Positions 1 through 8,030 of a DNA stretch of 64,000 nt are shown piece after piece (positions within the stretch are counted from its first letter, which is position 1; every line of letters starts with the position of its first letter). Below the pieces are notes generated by a model. The model had not been told where the DNA came from. It saw only the letters and a list, made by a program, of their open reading frames with translations, and did not search any database. The DNA lies in the NCBI RefSeq assembly GCF_048553715.1, contig NZ_JBLZNC010000006.1, positions 186,001 to 250,000 of the forward strand. Direction: 5' to 3'. Both the position numbers and the translations under genes were made by a program. Origin of the DNA: Sagittula sp048553715 (GTDB taxonomy: Bacteria; Pseudomonadota; Alphaproteobacteria; Rhodobacterales; Rhodobacteraceae).

Positions 1-1
1 G

Positions 2-361
2 CCGCAGGACCGCCCGTTGGTGATTGCGGCACGCGTTGAACCTATCCACATCGATCAGCTTTTCGTCGATCAAGAGGTCAGCCTGCGGTTCTCGTCTTTG
101 GACCAGCGCCAGACGCCCGAACTGTTCGGGCAGGTGCGTCAGGTCTCCGCAGATGCCTTTCAGGACGAGGCGTCGCGCGTGAGCTATTACCGGGCGGAGA
201 TCATCCTCAACGACGGCGAATCAGAGCGTTTGCCAAAGGGCGCCGTCCTGATTCCCGGCATGCCGGTGGAGGCATTCATTCGCACAGAGGACCGCACGCC
301 GCTGGCCTATCTGGTCAAACCCTTCATGGATTATTTCGCCCGCGCGTTCCGCGAAAGCTGA
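2..361 (+). CDS. Type I secretion membrane fusion protein (HlyD family), C-terminal part
   Basis: The reading frame is open from the window edge to a TGA at 359-361, so this is the 3' part of a longer gene. The 119 visible residues match the C-terminal region of HlyD/PrtE-type periplasmic adaptor proteins: a beta-rich stretch with 'VEPIHIDQLFVDQEVSLRF', a 'LPKGAVLIPGMPVEAFI' turn and a final helix 'LVKPFMDYFARAF'. Such adaptors bridge an inner-membrane ABC exporter to a TolC-type channel. An in-frame ATG at 17 is internal and should not be taken as the start. The partner ABC protein would be expected upstream. A possible substrate, an RTX protein, lies at 9493-10518. Confidence 0.85.
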   Translation, partial: PQDRPLVIAARVEPIHIDQLFVDQEVSLRFSSLDQRQTPELFGQVRQVSADAFQDEASRVSYYRAEIILNDGESERLPKGAVLIPGMPVEAFIRTEDRTPLAYLVKPFMDYFARAFRES

Positions 362-470
362 CGGATGCTTTGGCCTGTCCCGTTTGGGGCGCACAGCTTT
401 CAAGGCATTGCATTCCGCAGTGCCACCGCTAGGGTCGCGCCCGAACATCGCTTGATCAAAGGATCCCGAC

Positions 471-935
471 ATGAGCAATGACATCGACGCGCGTCTTGGT
501 GAATTGGGCCTCAGCCTGCCGGACGCGCCAGCGCCTGCGGCCAACTATGTTCCCTATGTTTTGACCGGAAATACGCTCTACGTGTCGGGGCAGATCAGCA
601 TGATCGATGGCGCACTGGTCACCGGCAAAGTTGGTCAGGATCTCAGCGTTGAGCAGGGGGCCGAGGCCGCGCGTGCCTGCGCCCTGTCGCTTCTGGCGCA
701 GGTCAAAGCGGCCTGCGGTGGTGATCTGACACGGCTGAAACGGGTGGTAAAGCTGGTGGGCTTCGTCAATTCTGGCCCTGATTTCACCGATCAGCCCAAG
801 GTGATCAACGGTGCCTCCGATCTGATGGTCGCACTGTTGGGGGACGCCGGTCGTCACGCCCGGTCAGCGGTTTCGGCGGCGGCTTTGCCCTTGGGCGTCG
901 CGGTCGAGATCGAAGGCATCTTCGAGCTCGCCTGA
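471..935 (+). CDS. RidA family protein (YjgF/YER057c/UK114)
   Basis: A 154-residue protein of the longer RidA subgroup, as judged from 'YVLTGNTLYVSGQI' near residue 30 and the closing 'ALPLGVAVEIEGIFEL'. Canonical RidA hydrolyses reactive 2-aminoacrylate and other enamine/imine intermediates released by PLP enzymes. The larger subgroup often lacks the arginine of classical RidA, so deaminase activity is an inference. The stop overlaps the start of the next gene (TGATG), which suggests a cotranscribed pair. Confidence 0.85.
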   Translation: MSNDIDARLGELGLSLPDAPAPAANYVPYVLTGNTLYVSGQISMIDGALVTGKVGQDLSVEQGAEAARACALSLLAQVKAACGGDLTRLKRVVKLVGFVNSGPDFTDQPKVINGASDLMVALLGDAGRHARSAVSAAALPLGVAVEIEGIFELA

Positions 936-1690
936 TGCCGGTTTTGCCACAGGCCTTTCTGGCCCGCCCTTTGGCCCACCGCGCCCTGCATGACCGCGCG
1001 GCGGGCCGTCCCGAGAATTCGCGCGCGGCCGTTCGGGCCGCTATTGCGCAGGGCTATGGTATTGAAATTGATCTGCAGCTGTCAGCGGACGGGCAGGCTA
1101 TGGTGTTCCATGATGACACTCTGGACCGTTTGACCGATCAAAGCGGGCCGGTTCGTGCGCGCGATGCCGCCAGCCTGTCACAGATCCAGCTGACAGACGC
1201 CGCCGACGGTATACCCACGCTGGCAGAAGTGCTGGAGATCGTCGCAGGTCAGGTGCCGCTGCTGATCGAAATCAAGGATCAGGATGGCGCAATGGGTTCT
1301 GATATTGGCGTGCTGGAACAGGCAACGGCCCGCGCGCTGCACAGCTATGCGGGCCCTGTGGCCTTGATGTCATTCAATCCGCATACGGTGGAGCGCATGG
1401 CGCAGCTGTGCCCCGATCGCCCCGTCGGTATGACAACCTGTTCCGGCAGTGACAGTGAATTCCCGCAGTTGACGCCAGCGCAACGCGCACCCTTGGCGGC
1501 GATAGAGCTGGCGGATCGCATCTCGCTCGATTTTATCAGCCACGATCACAGCGATTTGACCAACCCACGTGTGGCCGAGCTGAAGGAGCGCGGTTTGCCT
1601 GTGCTGTGCTGGACAATCCGTTCCCCCGAACAGGAACAGGCCGCGCGCCGGATCGCAGACAATGTCACCTTTGAGGGGTACGCCGCTTGA
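935..1690 (+). CDS. Glycerophosphodiester phosphodiesterase family protein
   Basis: A 251-residue GDPD/PI-PLC-like TIM barrel. The diagnostic residues are visible: 'AHRALHD' near residue 15 with 'PENS' ten residues later, the metal-binding 'EIDLQ' around residue 46, and 'FHDDTLDRLT' around residue 60. The family hydrolyses glycerophosphodiesters to glycerol-3-phosphate and an alcohol. No signal peptide is seen, so it is probably cytosolic. The start shares one base with the stop of the RidA gene, and the end overlaps the longest possible form of the downstream acyltransferase, in keeping with an operon. Confidence 0.88.
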   Translation: MPVLPQAFLARPLAHRALHDRAAGRPENSRAAVRAAIAQGYGIEIDLQLSADGQAMVFHDDTLDRLTDQSGPVRARDAASLSQIQLTDAADGIPTLAEVLEIVAGQVPLLIEIKDQDGAMGSDIGVLEQATARALHSYAGPVALMSFNPHTVERMAQLCPDRPVGMTTCSGSDSEFPQLTPAQRAPLAAIELADRISLDFISHDHSDLTNPRVAELKERGLPVLCWTIRSPEQEQAARRIADNVTFEGYAA

Positions 1691-1721
1691 ACCCGTGGCG
1701 TTGGGGGCCAAATTCAGCGCC

Positions 1722-2921
1722 ATGACACAAGATGCGTCCTTTCCTGAATTAACGGTCACGGTGGTGCCGTCCCTGTCGCAGATCGATCCAAAGGCATGGG
1801 ACGCCTGTGCCTGCCCCGAGGCCGCGCAGGGCGGGCCTCCGGCTGATCCCTTTACCACCTACCGGTTCCTGCATGCGCTGGAACGCAGCGGGTCGGTCGG
1901 GCGCGGCACCGGATGGGAGCCGCACCACCTGACGGTCGAGGCAGACGGCCAGATCATCGCGGTCGCCCCGATGTACGCCAAGGGGCACAGTCAGGGTGAG
2001 TACATCTTTGACCACAATTGGGCACATGCCTACGAATCCGCAGGTGGGCAGTATTACCCCAAAATGCAGATGGCGGTGCCTTTTACCCCTGCGACAGGGC
2101 GCAGGTTTCTGACCCGTCCGGGGTGGGAGGTCGCGGGTCAGCAGGCTTTGGTTCAAGGCGCGGTGCAGTTTGCGGCCAACAACCGGCTCAGTTCGTTGCA
2201 TATCACCTTTTGCACCGAGGCCGAGGCGCAGGCCGGTGCTCAAATGGGGTTGCTGCCACGGATCACGCAGCAATTTCACTGGCACAACCGCGGCTATGCG
2301 GATTTCGACGGCTTCCTGGCGGATTTGTCGTCCCGCAAGCGAAAGGCCATCCGAAAGGAACGCGCAAAGGCGCAAGGATTTGGCGGGGTCATACGCACCC
2401 TGACGGGCGATGACATTCAACCGGCCCATTGGGATGCCTTCTGGCAGTTCTATCAGGACACCGGCAGCCGCAAATGGGGCACGCCCTATCTGACCCGCGA
2501 TTTCTTCGAGATCGTCCATGATACGATGCGCGAGGATATGGCGCTCGTGCTGTGCGAACGCGACGGCGTGCCCGTGGCGGGGGCGCTGAACTTTATCGGG
2601 CGCGATGTGCTCTACGGCCGCTACTGGGGCTGTATCGAGGATCACCCCTGCCTGCATTTCGAGGCGTGCTATTATCAGGCCATTGATTTCGCCATCGCCA
2701 AAGGCCTGTCGCGTGTCGAGGCCGGCGCGCAGGGTGAACACAAACTGGCAAGGGGCTATCTGCCCGCCCAGACCCATTCGCTGCACTGGCTGGGCGATGC
2801 GGGCTTCGCCGATGCTGTGGCCAAATACCTTGAGGCGGAACGGCGCGCCATCGACGAGGATATCGAGATCATGACGGCCTACGGGCCTTTCAAACAAGAC
2901 AACAGGGAGGAACAGCAATGA
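1722..2921 (+). CDS. FemAB-like GNAT N-acyltransferase (COG3146/DUF482 type)
   Basis: A 399-residue protein of the family annotated as a GNAT or peptidoglycan-biosynthesis (FemAB-like) acyltransferase. Recognisable segments are 'TYRFLHALERSGSVG', 'YIFDHNWAHAYE', 'SSRKRKAIRKERAKA', 'GTPYLTRDFFE' and 'EAGAQGEHKLARGYLP'. The ATG at 1722 was chosen because an earlier in-frame ATG (1662) lies inside the end of the phosphodiesterase gene. The biochemical substrate is not known to me. The stop overlaps the next start (ATGA), so it is translationally coupled to the pterin dehydratase. Confidence 0.82.
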   Translation: MTQDASFPELTVTVVPSLSQIDPKAWDACACPEAAQGGPPADPFTTYRFLHALERSGSVGRGTGWEPHHLTVEADGQIIAVAPMYAKGHSQGEYIFDHNWAHAYESAGGQYYPKMQMAVPFTPATGRRFLTRPGWEVAGQQALVQGAVQFAANNRLSSLHITFCTEAEAQAGAQMGLLPRITQQFHWHNRGYADFDGFLADLSSRKRKAIRKERAKAQGFGGVIRTLTGDDIQPAHWDAFWQFYQDTGSRKWGTPYLTRDFFEIVHDTMREDMALVLCERDGVPVAGALNFIGRDVLYGRYWGCIEDHPCLHFEACYYQAIDFAIAKGLSRVEAGAQGEHKLARGYLPAQTHSLHWLGDAGFADAVAKYLEAERRAIDEDIEIMTAYGPFKQDNREEQQ

Positions 2922-3208
2922 ACGAGAAACTGTCTGACACCGGTCGCAAGACCGTTCTGGCCCCGCTGTTCGACAGCGGTTGGGAAATGGTCGAAGGCCG
3001 CGATGCGATCCGCAAGACCTTTGCGTTCGAGGATTTTGTCACCGCCTTCAGCTGGATGACCCGCGCCGCGTTTTATGCGGAAAAGTGGAACCACCATCCG
3101 GAGTGGTCAAACACCTACAACACGGTCGAGGTGGTGCTGACCACGCATGATGTGGATGGCTTGTCGGCGCTCGATGCCAAGCTGGCGCGCAAGATGGACC
3201 GTCTCTGA
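2918..3208 (+). CDS. phhB: 4a-hydroxytetrahydrobiopterin dehydratase
   Basis: A 96-residue pterin-4a-carbinolamine dehydratase (PCD/DCoH). The motif 'EKWNHHPEWSNTYNTVEV' holds the active-site His-His-Pro-Glu-Trp cluster, and 'TTHDVDGLSALDAKLA' supplies the second conserved His. It regenerates pterin cofactor after aromatic amino acid hydroxylation, and in bacteria without phenylalanine hydroxylase it is linked to Moco or folate side reactions. No hydroxylase is visible nearby. It is the last gene of the plus-strand run and is followed by a strong terminator. Confidence 0.93.
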   Translation: MNEKLSDTGRKTVLAPLFDSGWEMVEGRDAIRKTFAFEDFVTAFSWMTRAAFYAEKWNHHPEWSNTYNTVEVVLTTHDVDGLSALDAKLARKMDRL

Positions 3209-3236
3209 CCGGCTTCTACAGGTATGACAGATCGTA

Positions 3237-3262
3237 GGGCGGGGATGTTCCCCGCCCTTTTT
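3237..3262 (+). terminator. Rho-independent terminator after phhB
   Basis: An 8-bp GC stem (GGGCGGGG / CCCCGCCC) with loop ATGTT is followed by five T residues. It lies between the phhB stop and the convergent PBP1A stop at 3265. Confidence 0.9.
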
Positions 3263-3264
3263 CG

Positions 3265-5448
3265 TTAGTTTCCGCCGCCAAAGATGCTGCGGAGCACGTC
3301 CTCGATTGCATTGCTTTCAACGCGGCGGGTGCGTCCGGGTGTGGTCGGGGCGGGTTGCGGCTGCTGTACGACTTCGGGCGCGGGGGGAGGGGGCGGCGGT
3401 GCCGGTGCCTCAGGTTCTTCCATCGGAAGCGGTTTTGGTGTTGTCCCGTTTTGCACGCGGGCCATCACCTCTGACCAGATCTCGGCCGGAAGGCCGCCGC
3501 CGGTCACGCCTTTCAACGGGGTGTTGTCGTCGTAGCCCATCCAGACCCCGGTGACGTAATCGGCGGTGAAGCCCACAAACCACGCATCGCGCGCTTCTTG
3601 TGACGTGCCGGTCTTGCCTGCGGCCTGCCAGCCCTCCAATGCGGCGCGGCGGCCTGTCCCTTCAGACACCACCTTTTCCATCATCCAGGTCAATTGGCGC
3701 GCGGCGCTTTCCTGAATAACGCGTTCCCCGATGCCGCCGCCGGACCCCATCAGCGGCTCCTGATCCCCTTTGAGACGCAATTCGCGCAGGCCATAGGGCG
3801 TCACCGAGGATCCGCCGTTGAGAATACCGGCAAATGCGCCGGTCATCTCCAGCAATGTCGCCTCGGAGGTGCCAAGCGCCATCGACGGCACGTCCTGCAA
3901 GTCGCGATAGATGCCGAAATCGCGCGCGACCCGCATCACCAGATCACGGCCGACAGATTCGGACACTTTGATCGCGGGGATGTTCAGCGACTGTTTCAGG
4001 GCCTCGACCAGCGTCACGCGGCCTTTGTAGTTGCGGGTGTAGTTCTCGGGGCACCACTGCGGCTGTCCGGGGATGGACAGGCAGTAGGGTTCATCCGTGA
4101 CCGTGTCATAGGGCGAATACCCCAGTTCCAGCGCGGTGGCATAGATAAACGGCTTGAACGCCGATCCGGTCTGGCGCACCGCCTGACTGGCGCGGTTGAA
4201 CAGACCGGTTGCATCCACATCACGCCCGCCGACCATGGCACGCACCGCCCCGTCTGCAGACATCACCACCACGGCGACCTCTGCCTTGGAGCTTTCCGAG
4301 ACCTTTTCGTTGAACACCTTCAGCACGGCCTCTTGCGTGGCGGCCTGAATGCGCGGGTCCATCGTGGTGGAGATTACGACGTCCTGCGTGGTGTCCTGTG
4401 TGAAGTATTCCGGCCCCGACTGCATGACCCAATCGGCAAAGTACCCGCCGCCAAGGTTCTTGGCCTGGCTGGACAGGGTGGCGGGGTTCTGCTGGTAGTG
4501 GGCGGCCTCTTCTGCGGTCAGGTAGCCTTGTTCCTCCATCAGGCGCAGCACGGTGGCCGCACGGCGCTGGCTGCGTTCCAGATTGGCGGTGGGCGACAGG
4601 GTCGAGGGCGCGGTCAACAGGCCAGCGATCATCGCCCCTTCGGCGGGGTTCAGCGCGGCGGCGTGTTTGGCAAAGTAACGCTGCGCGGCGGCTTCGGCCC
4701 CATAGGCACCGCCCCCCATGTAGGCGCGGTTGAGGTAGATCGAAAGGATGTCATCCTTGGTGTACTTCATCTCCATCGCCATGGCGAAGATGGCTTCGTT
4801 GATCTTACGCTCCAGGGAGGACTGGCGACAGTCGGCGACGAAATCCGCCTCGCTGTCCCATTCACGCGGTTTATAGGTGCGGCCAAGGCACAGAAGTTTC
4901 GCGGTCTGCTGGGTGATGGTCGAGCCGCCATGCCCCTGCAACGGTCCGCGTCCTTCGGCGAGGTTGATTCGCACAGCCGACGCGACGCCACGGGGGGAGA
5001 CACCGATGTGTTGGTAGAACCGCTTGTCCTCGGTGGCGAGCACGGCGTTTTTCAGGTGCTTGCTGACCGAAGTGGCGGTCACCGCGCCGCCGTATTGGTC
5101 GCCGCGCAGTGCAAACAGGCGGCCTTCGCGATCCAGTAGCGTGACCGACCCGCGCGCACGTCCATCCAGCAGGGTGTCCAGCTCCGGCAGGGTCGACGAC
5201 ACATACAGAACCCAAGACCCGATGCCGACCACAGCAAGAATCACCACAGTGGCGGTCAGGCGGAAAAACAGGCGAAAGAGCCAGCCAAACAGGCCAAGGA
5301 TCAGCCCCACGGGTCCGCGCCGCCCGCGTTTGACAGCGGGTTTACGGGGTTTGCGTGGTTTTTTGGCGGCGGGTTTGCGCGGCGTCTCGGTCTTTTTGCT
5401 ATACCGGCGATCCGCCACCAGCTTGCCTGGTTTGCGCGGTGAACTCAT
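3265..5448 (-). CDS. Penicillin-binding protein 1A family (bifunctional transglycosylase/transpeptidase)
   Basis: A 727-residue class A PBP. Residues 1-45 form a Lys/Arg/Pro-rich cytoplasmic tail, and one membrane anchor lies near 46-84. The GT51 domain shows 'ATEDKRFYQH' with the catalytic Glu near 140 and 'GGSTITQQTAK'. The transpeptidase domain shows SAFK with the nucleophile near Ser429, an SLN motif and KTGT near 611. A Pro-rich stretch ('APPPPPPAPEVVQQPQP') precedes the end. It polymerises and crosslinks peptidoglycan in the periplasm. The very basic N-terminal tail is longer than in E. coli PBP1a. It stands alone on its strand. Confidence 0.93.
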   Translation of the reverse strand: MSSPRKPGKLVADRRYSKKTETPRKPAAKKPRKPRKPAVKRGRRGPVGLILGLFGWLFRLFFRLTATVVILAVVGIGSWVLYVSSTLPELDTLLDGRARGSVTLLDREGRLFALRGDQYGGAVTATSVSKHLKNAVLATEDKRFYQHIGVSPRGVASAVRINLAEGRGPLQGHGGSTITQQTAKLLCLGRTYKPREWDSEADFVADCRQSSLERKINEAIFAMAMEMKYTKDDILSIYLNRAYMGGGAYGAEAAAQRYFAKHAAALNPAEGAMIAGLLTAPSTLSPTANLERSQRRAATVLRLMEEQGYLTAEEAAHYQQNPATLSSQAKNLGGGYFADWVMQSGPEYFTQDTTQDVVISTTMDPRIQAATQEAVLKVFNEKVSESSKAEVAVVVMSADGAVRAMVGGRDVDATGLFNRASQAVRQTGSAFKPFIYATALELGYSPYDTVTDEPYCLSIPGQPQWCPENYTRNYKGRVTLVEALKQSLNIPAIKVSESVGRDLVMRVARDFGIYRDLQDVPSMALGTSEATLLEMTGAFAGILNGGSSVTPYGLRELRLKGDQEPLMGSGGGIGERVIQESAARQLTWMMEKVVSEGTGRRAALEGWQAAGKTGTSQEARDAWFVGFTADYVTGVWMGYDDNTPLKGVTGGGLPAEIWSEVMARVQNGTTPKPLPMEEPEAPAPPPPPPAPEVVQQPQPAPTTPGRTRRVESNAIEDVLRSIFGGGN

Positions 5449-5566
5449 GGAAACGGAACCTGCTCTGACGTTGTTGGCGCGACTCTATCGCGTCTGAATG
5501 GGAATGTTGACCACCTCGCTGCCTGTAAGCGGGTTTTTGTTTTGCCTGTTTTGTGTGCGAAATTTT

Positions 5567-5578
5567 AAACTTGCTTAA
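5567..5578. repeat. 12-bp motif AAACTTGCTTAA, copy 1
   Basis: It lies in the 259-base PBP1A-glnK divergent gap. The same 12 bases occur at 21126-21137 in another divergent promoter region. The role is unknown and chance similarity is possible. Confidence 0.35.
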
Positions 5579-5707
5579 TTTTCGTGCTTAACGAGATGAT
5601 AAAGCGCCTGAATTTTGCCCAAAGCCTTCATTTTTGGCAGCGATCACCGTTCTTCTGCAGGGGTCAATAGCGGGGGCCAACCTCGCCAAGGATCGAAGGG
5701 GAATAAG

Positions 5708-6046
5708 GTGAAACTGATCATTGCAACGATCAAGCCGTTCAAGCTCGAAGAGGTGCGCGAAGCCCTCACGGGGATCGGCGTGCGCGGCATGATGGTAACG
5801 GAAATCAAGGGCTTCGGCTCTCAGTCCGGCCATACTGAAATTTATCGTGGCGCAGAATACGCGGTAAACTTCGTGCCAAAGATCAAACTGGAAATCGTCG
5901 TCAGCGCGGCCATGGCCGAGCAGGTGGTCGAGACCATCAAGACGACAGCACAGACCGGCAAGATCGGCGATGGCAAAGTCTTTGTTCTCGACGTTCAGCA
6001 AGCCGTTCGCGTGCGGACGGGCGAAACCGACGCAGACGCGATCTGA
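5708..6046 (+). CDS. glnK: P-II nitrogen regulatory protein GlnK/GlnB
   Basis: A 112-residue PII signal transduction protein. The GTG at 5708 was chosen because it restores the invariant start '(M)KLIIATIKPFKLEEVREAL' and follows an AGGGG ribosome site; the upstream ATG at 5615 would add 31 unrelated residues. The T-loop 'YRGAEY' places the uridylylated Tyr at 51, and the C-terminal 'DVQQAVRVRTGE' is intact. The protein senses ATP/ADP and 2-oxoglutarate and controls AmtB, NtrB and GlnE. Its place 26 bases upstream of amtB identifies it as the GlnK paralogue. Nitrogen control through NtrC is expected, but I could not pick out a clear NtrC or sigma-54 site. Confidence 0.93.
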   Translation: MKLIIATIKPFKLEEVREALTGIGVRGMMVTEIKGFGSQSGHTEIYRGAEYAVNFVPKIKLEIVVSAAMAEQVVETIKTTAQTGKIGDGKVFVLDVQQAVRVRTGETDADAI

Positions 6047-6072
6047 CGCTTCCTAGGGGATTTTACGGACCA

Positions 6073-7398
6073 ATGAACATGAAGTTTACCAAAACAACCG
6101 CAGCCGCGGCTCTGCTGCTGGCGCTGCCCAGCGCGGGTTTCGCCCAAGAGGCAGAGGCCGTCGATACGCTGCCCTTCATCCTGACCACCGTGCTGTTCCT
6201 GATGGGCGGGTTCCTCGTCTTCTGGATGGCCGCCGGTTTTGCCATGCTCGAAGCGGGCCTGGTGCGCAGCAAAAACGTCACCATGCAGCTGATCAAGAAC
6301 GTCGCGCTGTTCTCGCTGGCGTCGATCTTTTACTACCTCATCGGTTACAACCTGATGTACCCGCTGGGCACATGGTCCATCGAGGGCGTTCTGTCCGGCG
6401 TTTGGGGTCCCGGCGTTCTGGAAGCTGTTGGCGTAACCGCCGATGCAGCTGACGACATCGGCTATGCCTCCACCGGTTCGGACTTCTTCTTCCAGCTGAT
6501 GTTCTGTGCGGCAACCGCATCCATCGTGTCGGGCACCGTGGCCGAGCGCGTGAAACTGTGGCCGTTCCTGATCTTCACCGTGATCCTGACCTCCATCATC
6601 TACCCGCTGCAGGCGTCGTGGAAATGGGGCGGCGGTTTCCTGGACGAAGCAGGCTTCCTCGACTTCGCGGGTTCGACTGTTGTGCACTCCGTTGGTGGCT
6701 GGGCGGCTCTGACCGGCGCGTTGATCCTGGGTCCGCGTATCGGCAAGTACAAAGATGGCCGTACCGTTCCGATGCCGGGTTCCAACCTGACGCTCGCAAC
6801 CTTGGGTACGTTCATCCTGTGGCTGGGTTGGTTCGGCTTCAACGGTGGCTCGCAGCTGGCGATGGGCACCGTGGGTGATGTGGCTGACGTGTCGCGCATC
6901 TTCTCCAACACCAACACCGCAGCAGCCGGTGGCGCAATCGCCGCTCTGATCCTGACGCAGATCCTGTACAAAAAGCCGGACCTGACCATGGTTCTCAACG
7001 GTGCGCTGGCGGGCCTCGTGTCCATCACCGCAGAGCCGCTGACCCCCTCCCTGGGCGCAGCGACCCTGATCGGTATGGTCGGTGGTGTGATCGTGGTCTT
7101 CGCGGTTCCCTTCCTCGACAAGCTGAAGATCGACGACGTTGTTGGCGCGATCCCGGTTCACCTGCTGGCAGGTATCTGGGGCACCATCGCGGTCTGCTTC
7201 ACCAACGGTGACGCATCGCTGGGCACGCAGCTCTACGCCATCGTGGTTGTCGGTATCTTCACCGTCGTCGCATCGGCAGTGGTCTGGTTCATCCTCAAGG
7301 CGGTCATGGGCATCCGTGTCACCGAAGAGGACGAGATCAACGGTCTCGACATGGCCGAGCTGGGCATGGAAGCCTACCCGGAGTTCTCCAAGGGCTAA
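6073..7398 (+). CDS. amtB: Ammonium transporter AmtB
   Basis: A 441-residue Amt/Rh channel with a cleavable signal peptide (about residues 1-24, ending AGFA) and some eleven membrane segments. The twin pore histidines lie in 'TVVHSVGGWAAL' (about residue 204) and 'IPVHLLAGIWGT' (about 363). 'SGTVAERVKLWPF' and 'LGWFGFNGGS' are typical family sequences. It conducts ammonium/ammonia across the inner membrane and is blocked by GlnK, whose gene precedes it. Codon use is highly regular (CTG/ACC/ATC), as in strongly expressed genes. Two hairpins follow. Confidence 0.96.
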   Translation: MNMKFTKTTAAAALLLALPSAGFAQEAEAVDTLPFILTTVLFLMGGFLVFWMAAGFAMLEAGLVRSKNVTMQLIKNVALFSLASIFYYLIGYNLMYPLGTWSIEGVLSGVWGPGVLEAVGVTADAADDIGYASTGSDFFFQLMFCAATASIVSGTVAERVKLWPFLIFTVILTSIIYPLQASWKWGGGFLDEAGFLDFAGSTVVHSVGGWAALTGALILGPRIGKYKDGRTVPMPGSNLTLATLGTFILWLGWFGFNGGSQLAMGTVGDVADVSRIFSNTNTAAAGGAIAALILTQILYKKPDLTMVLNGALAGLVSITAEPLTPSLGAATLIGMVGGVIVVFAVPFLDKLKIDDVVGAIPVHLLAGIWGTIAVCFTNGDASLGTQLYAIVVVGIFTVVASAVVWFILKAVMGIRVTEEDEINGLDMAELGMEAYPEFSKG

Positions 7399-7410
7399 TC
7401 CCAAAGGCAC

Positions 7411-7450
7411 TGTGGTCTGATCCGGATCTCCTCCCTCGGACCGGACCACA
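7411..7450 (+). other. Imperfect 40-base hairpin downstream of amtB
   Basis: TGTGGTC at the left end pairs with GACCACA at the right end, and inner CCG/CGG pairs continue the stem around a CT-rich loop. No T-run follows. It sits directly before the true terminator and may protect or process the mRNA end. Confidence 0.5.
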
Positions 7451-7459
7451 TGACAAGAG

Positions 7460-7488
7460 CCGGGCGCTGTCACAGCGCCCGGTTTTTT
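7460..7488 (+). terminator. Rho-independent terminator of glnK-amtB
   Basis: A perfect 10-bp stem (CCGGGCGCTG / CAGCGCCCGG) with a three-base loop is followed by six T residues. Confidence 0.93.
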
Positions 7489-7576
7489 GTTGTGCGGCGG
7501 CCAGTGGCGTTCGGCGAGGAATGGCTGACGTTGCGCCGGTCTATAACTTATTGAATTAATCGGAATTGACGATACC

Positions 7577-7589
7577 GACTAAATTAGTC
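7577..7589. promoter_or_regulatory. Candidate operator upstream of bfd
   Basis: The palindrome GACTA-AAT-TAGTC lies 46 bases before the bfd start, just after an AT-rich stretch (TATAACTTATTGAATTAAT) that could be a promoter. Given the iron-related gene, an iron-responsive Rrf2/IscR- or Fur-family site is a reasonable guess. I cannot assign the regulator from sequence alone. Confidence 0.4.
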
Positions 7590-7635
7590 ATGTATGAGCC
7601 ATCTGCCTGTTTCTATGATCCACAGGAGCGCTCTC

Positions 7636-7890
7636 ATGATGGTTTGTCACTGCAACGCGATCACCGACAAGGATATCCACGCCGCGATGGAGTGGATGCG
7701 CGCAGCTGACCCCGAAACCATCATCACGCCCGGCAAGGTCTATCGCGCTTTGGGCAAAAAGGCTGATTGCGGCGATTGCCTGTCGCTGTTTCTGGACACG
7801 ATGGAACGCGACCCCAATCTCGAAGTGCCCCTGTTGCGGACGCCCGCGATGGACCGGATCGGTAGGGCGCGTCGTGTGGGCGAACGGTGA
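7636..7890 (+). CDS. bfd: Bacterioferritin-associated ferredoxin
   Basis: An 84-residue protein with the Bfd [2Fe-2S] pattern: 'VCHCNAITDKDI' supplies a CXC pair and 'KKADCGDCLSLF' a CXXC pair. Bfd reduces the ferric core of bacterioferritin so that iron can be released. The ATG at 7636 was preferred over the ATG at 7594 because an AGGAG site precedes it and the family starts just before the first Cys. It lies 140 bases upstream of bfr on the same strand. The C-terminus extends past the CXXC with 'RTPAMDRIGRARRV'. Confidence 0.9.
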   Translation: MMVCHCNAITDKDIHAAMEWMRAADPETIITPGKVYRALGKKADCGDCLSLFLDTMERDPNLEVPLLRTPAMDRIGRARRVGER

Positions 7891-7946
7891 TATGGGCAAA
7901 TCACCGATGCAACGTCTGTTTCCGGCGGATTTTACGCTGCATTACC

Positions 7947-7963
7947 TTGAAATGATTCTAAAC
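7947..7963. promoter_or_regulatory. Candidate Irr box (iron control element) upstream of bfr
   Basis: TTGAAATGATTCTAAAC resembles the alphaproteobacterial Irr/ICE operator, an inverted repeat of the TTAGAA...TTCTAA kind. The right half is intact and the left half has a change. It sits 68 bases before the bfr start. Bacterioferritin genes are known Irr targets in this class, repressed when iron is low. Confidence 0.6.
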
Positions 7964-8030
7964 TGGCCTCATTCTACAGATGACCTAACTCAGGGTCGGA
8001 CGAGAACCACGAAGACAGGAGCTTTGGGCC

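Noticed and set aside
5630..5665. Possible sigma-54 (GG-N10-GC) promoter before glnK
   Set aside because: TTGGCA is present but the dinucleotide at the -12 position is wrong, so I could not support it.
5615..5707. Upstream ATG extension of glnK
   Set aside because: It adds 31 residues before the invariant PII start, whereas the GTG at 5708 has a good ribosome site and the correct length.
5995..7473. 492-codon open frame on the minus strand
   Set aside because: It is antisense to amtB and continues through the amtB terminator. The composition is typical of a shadow frame.
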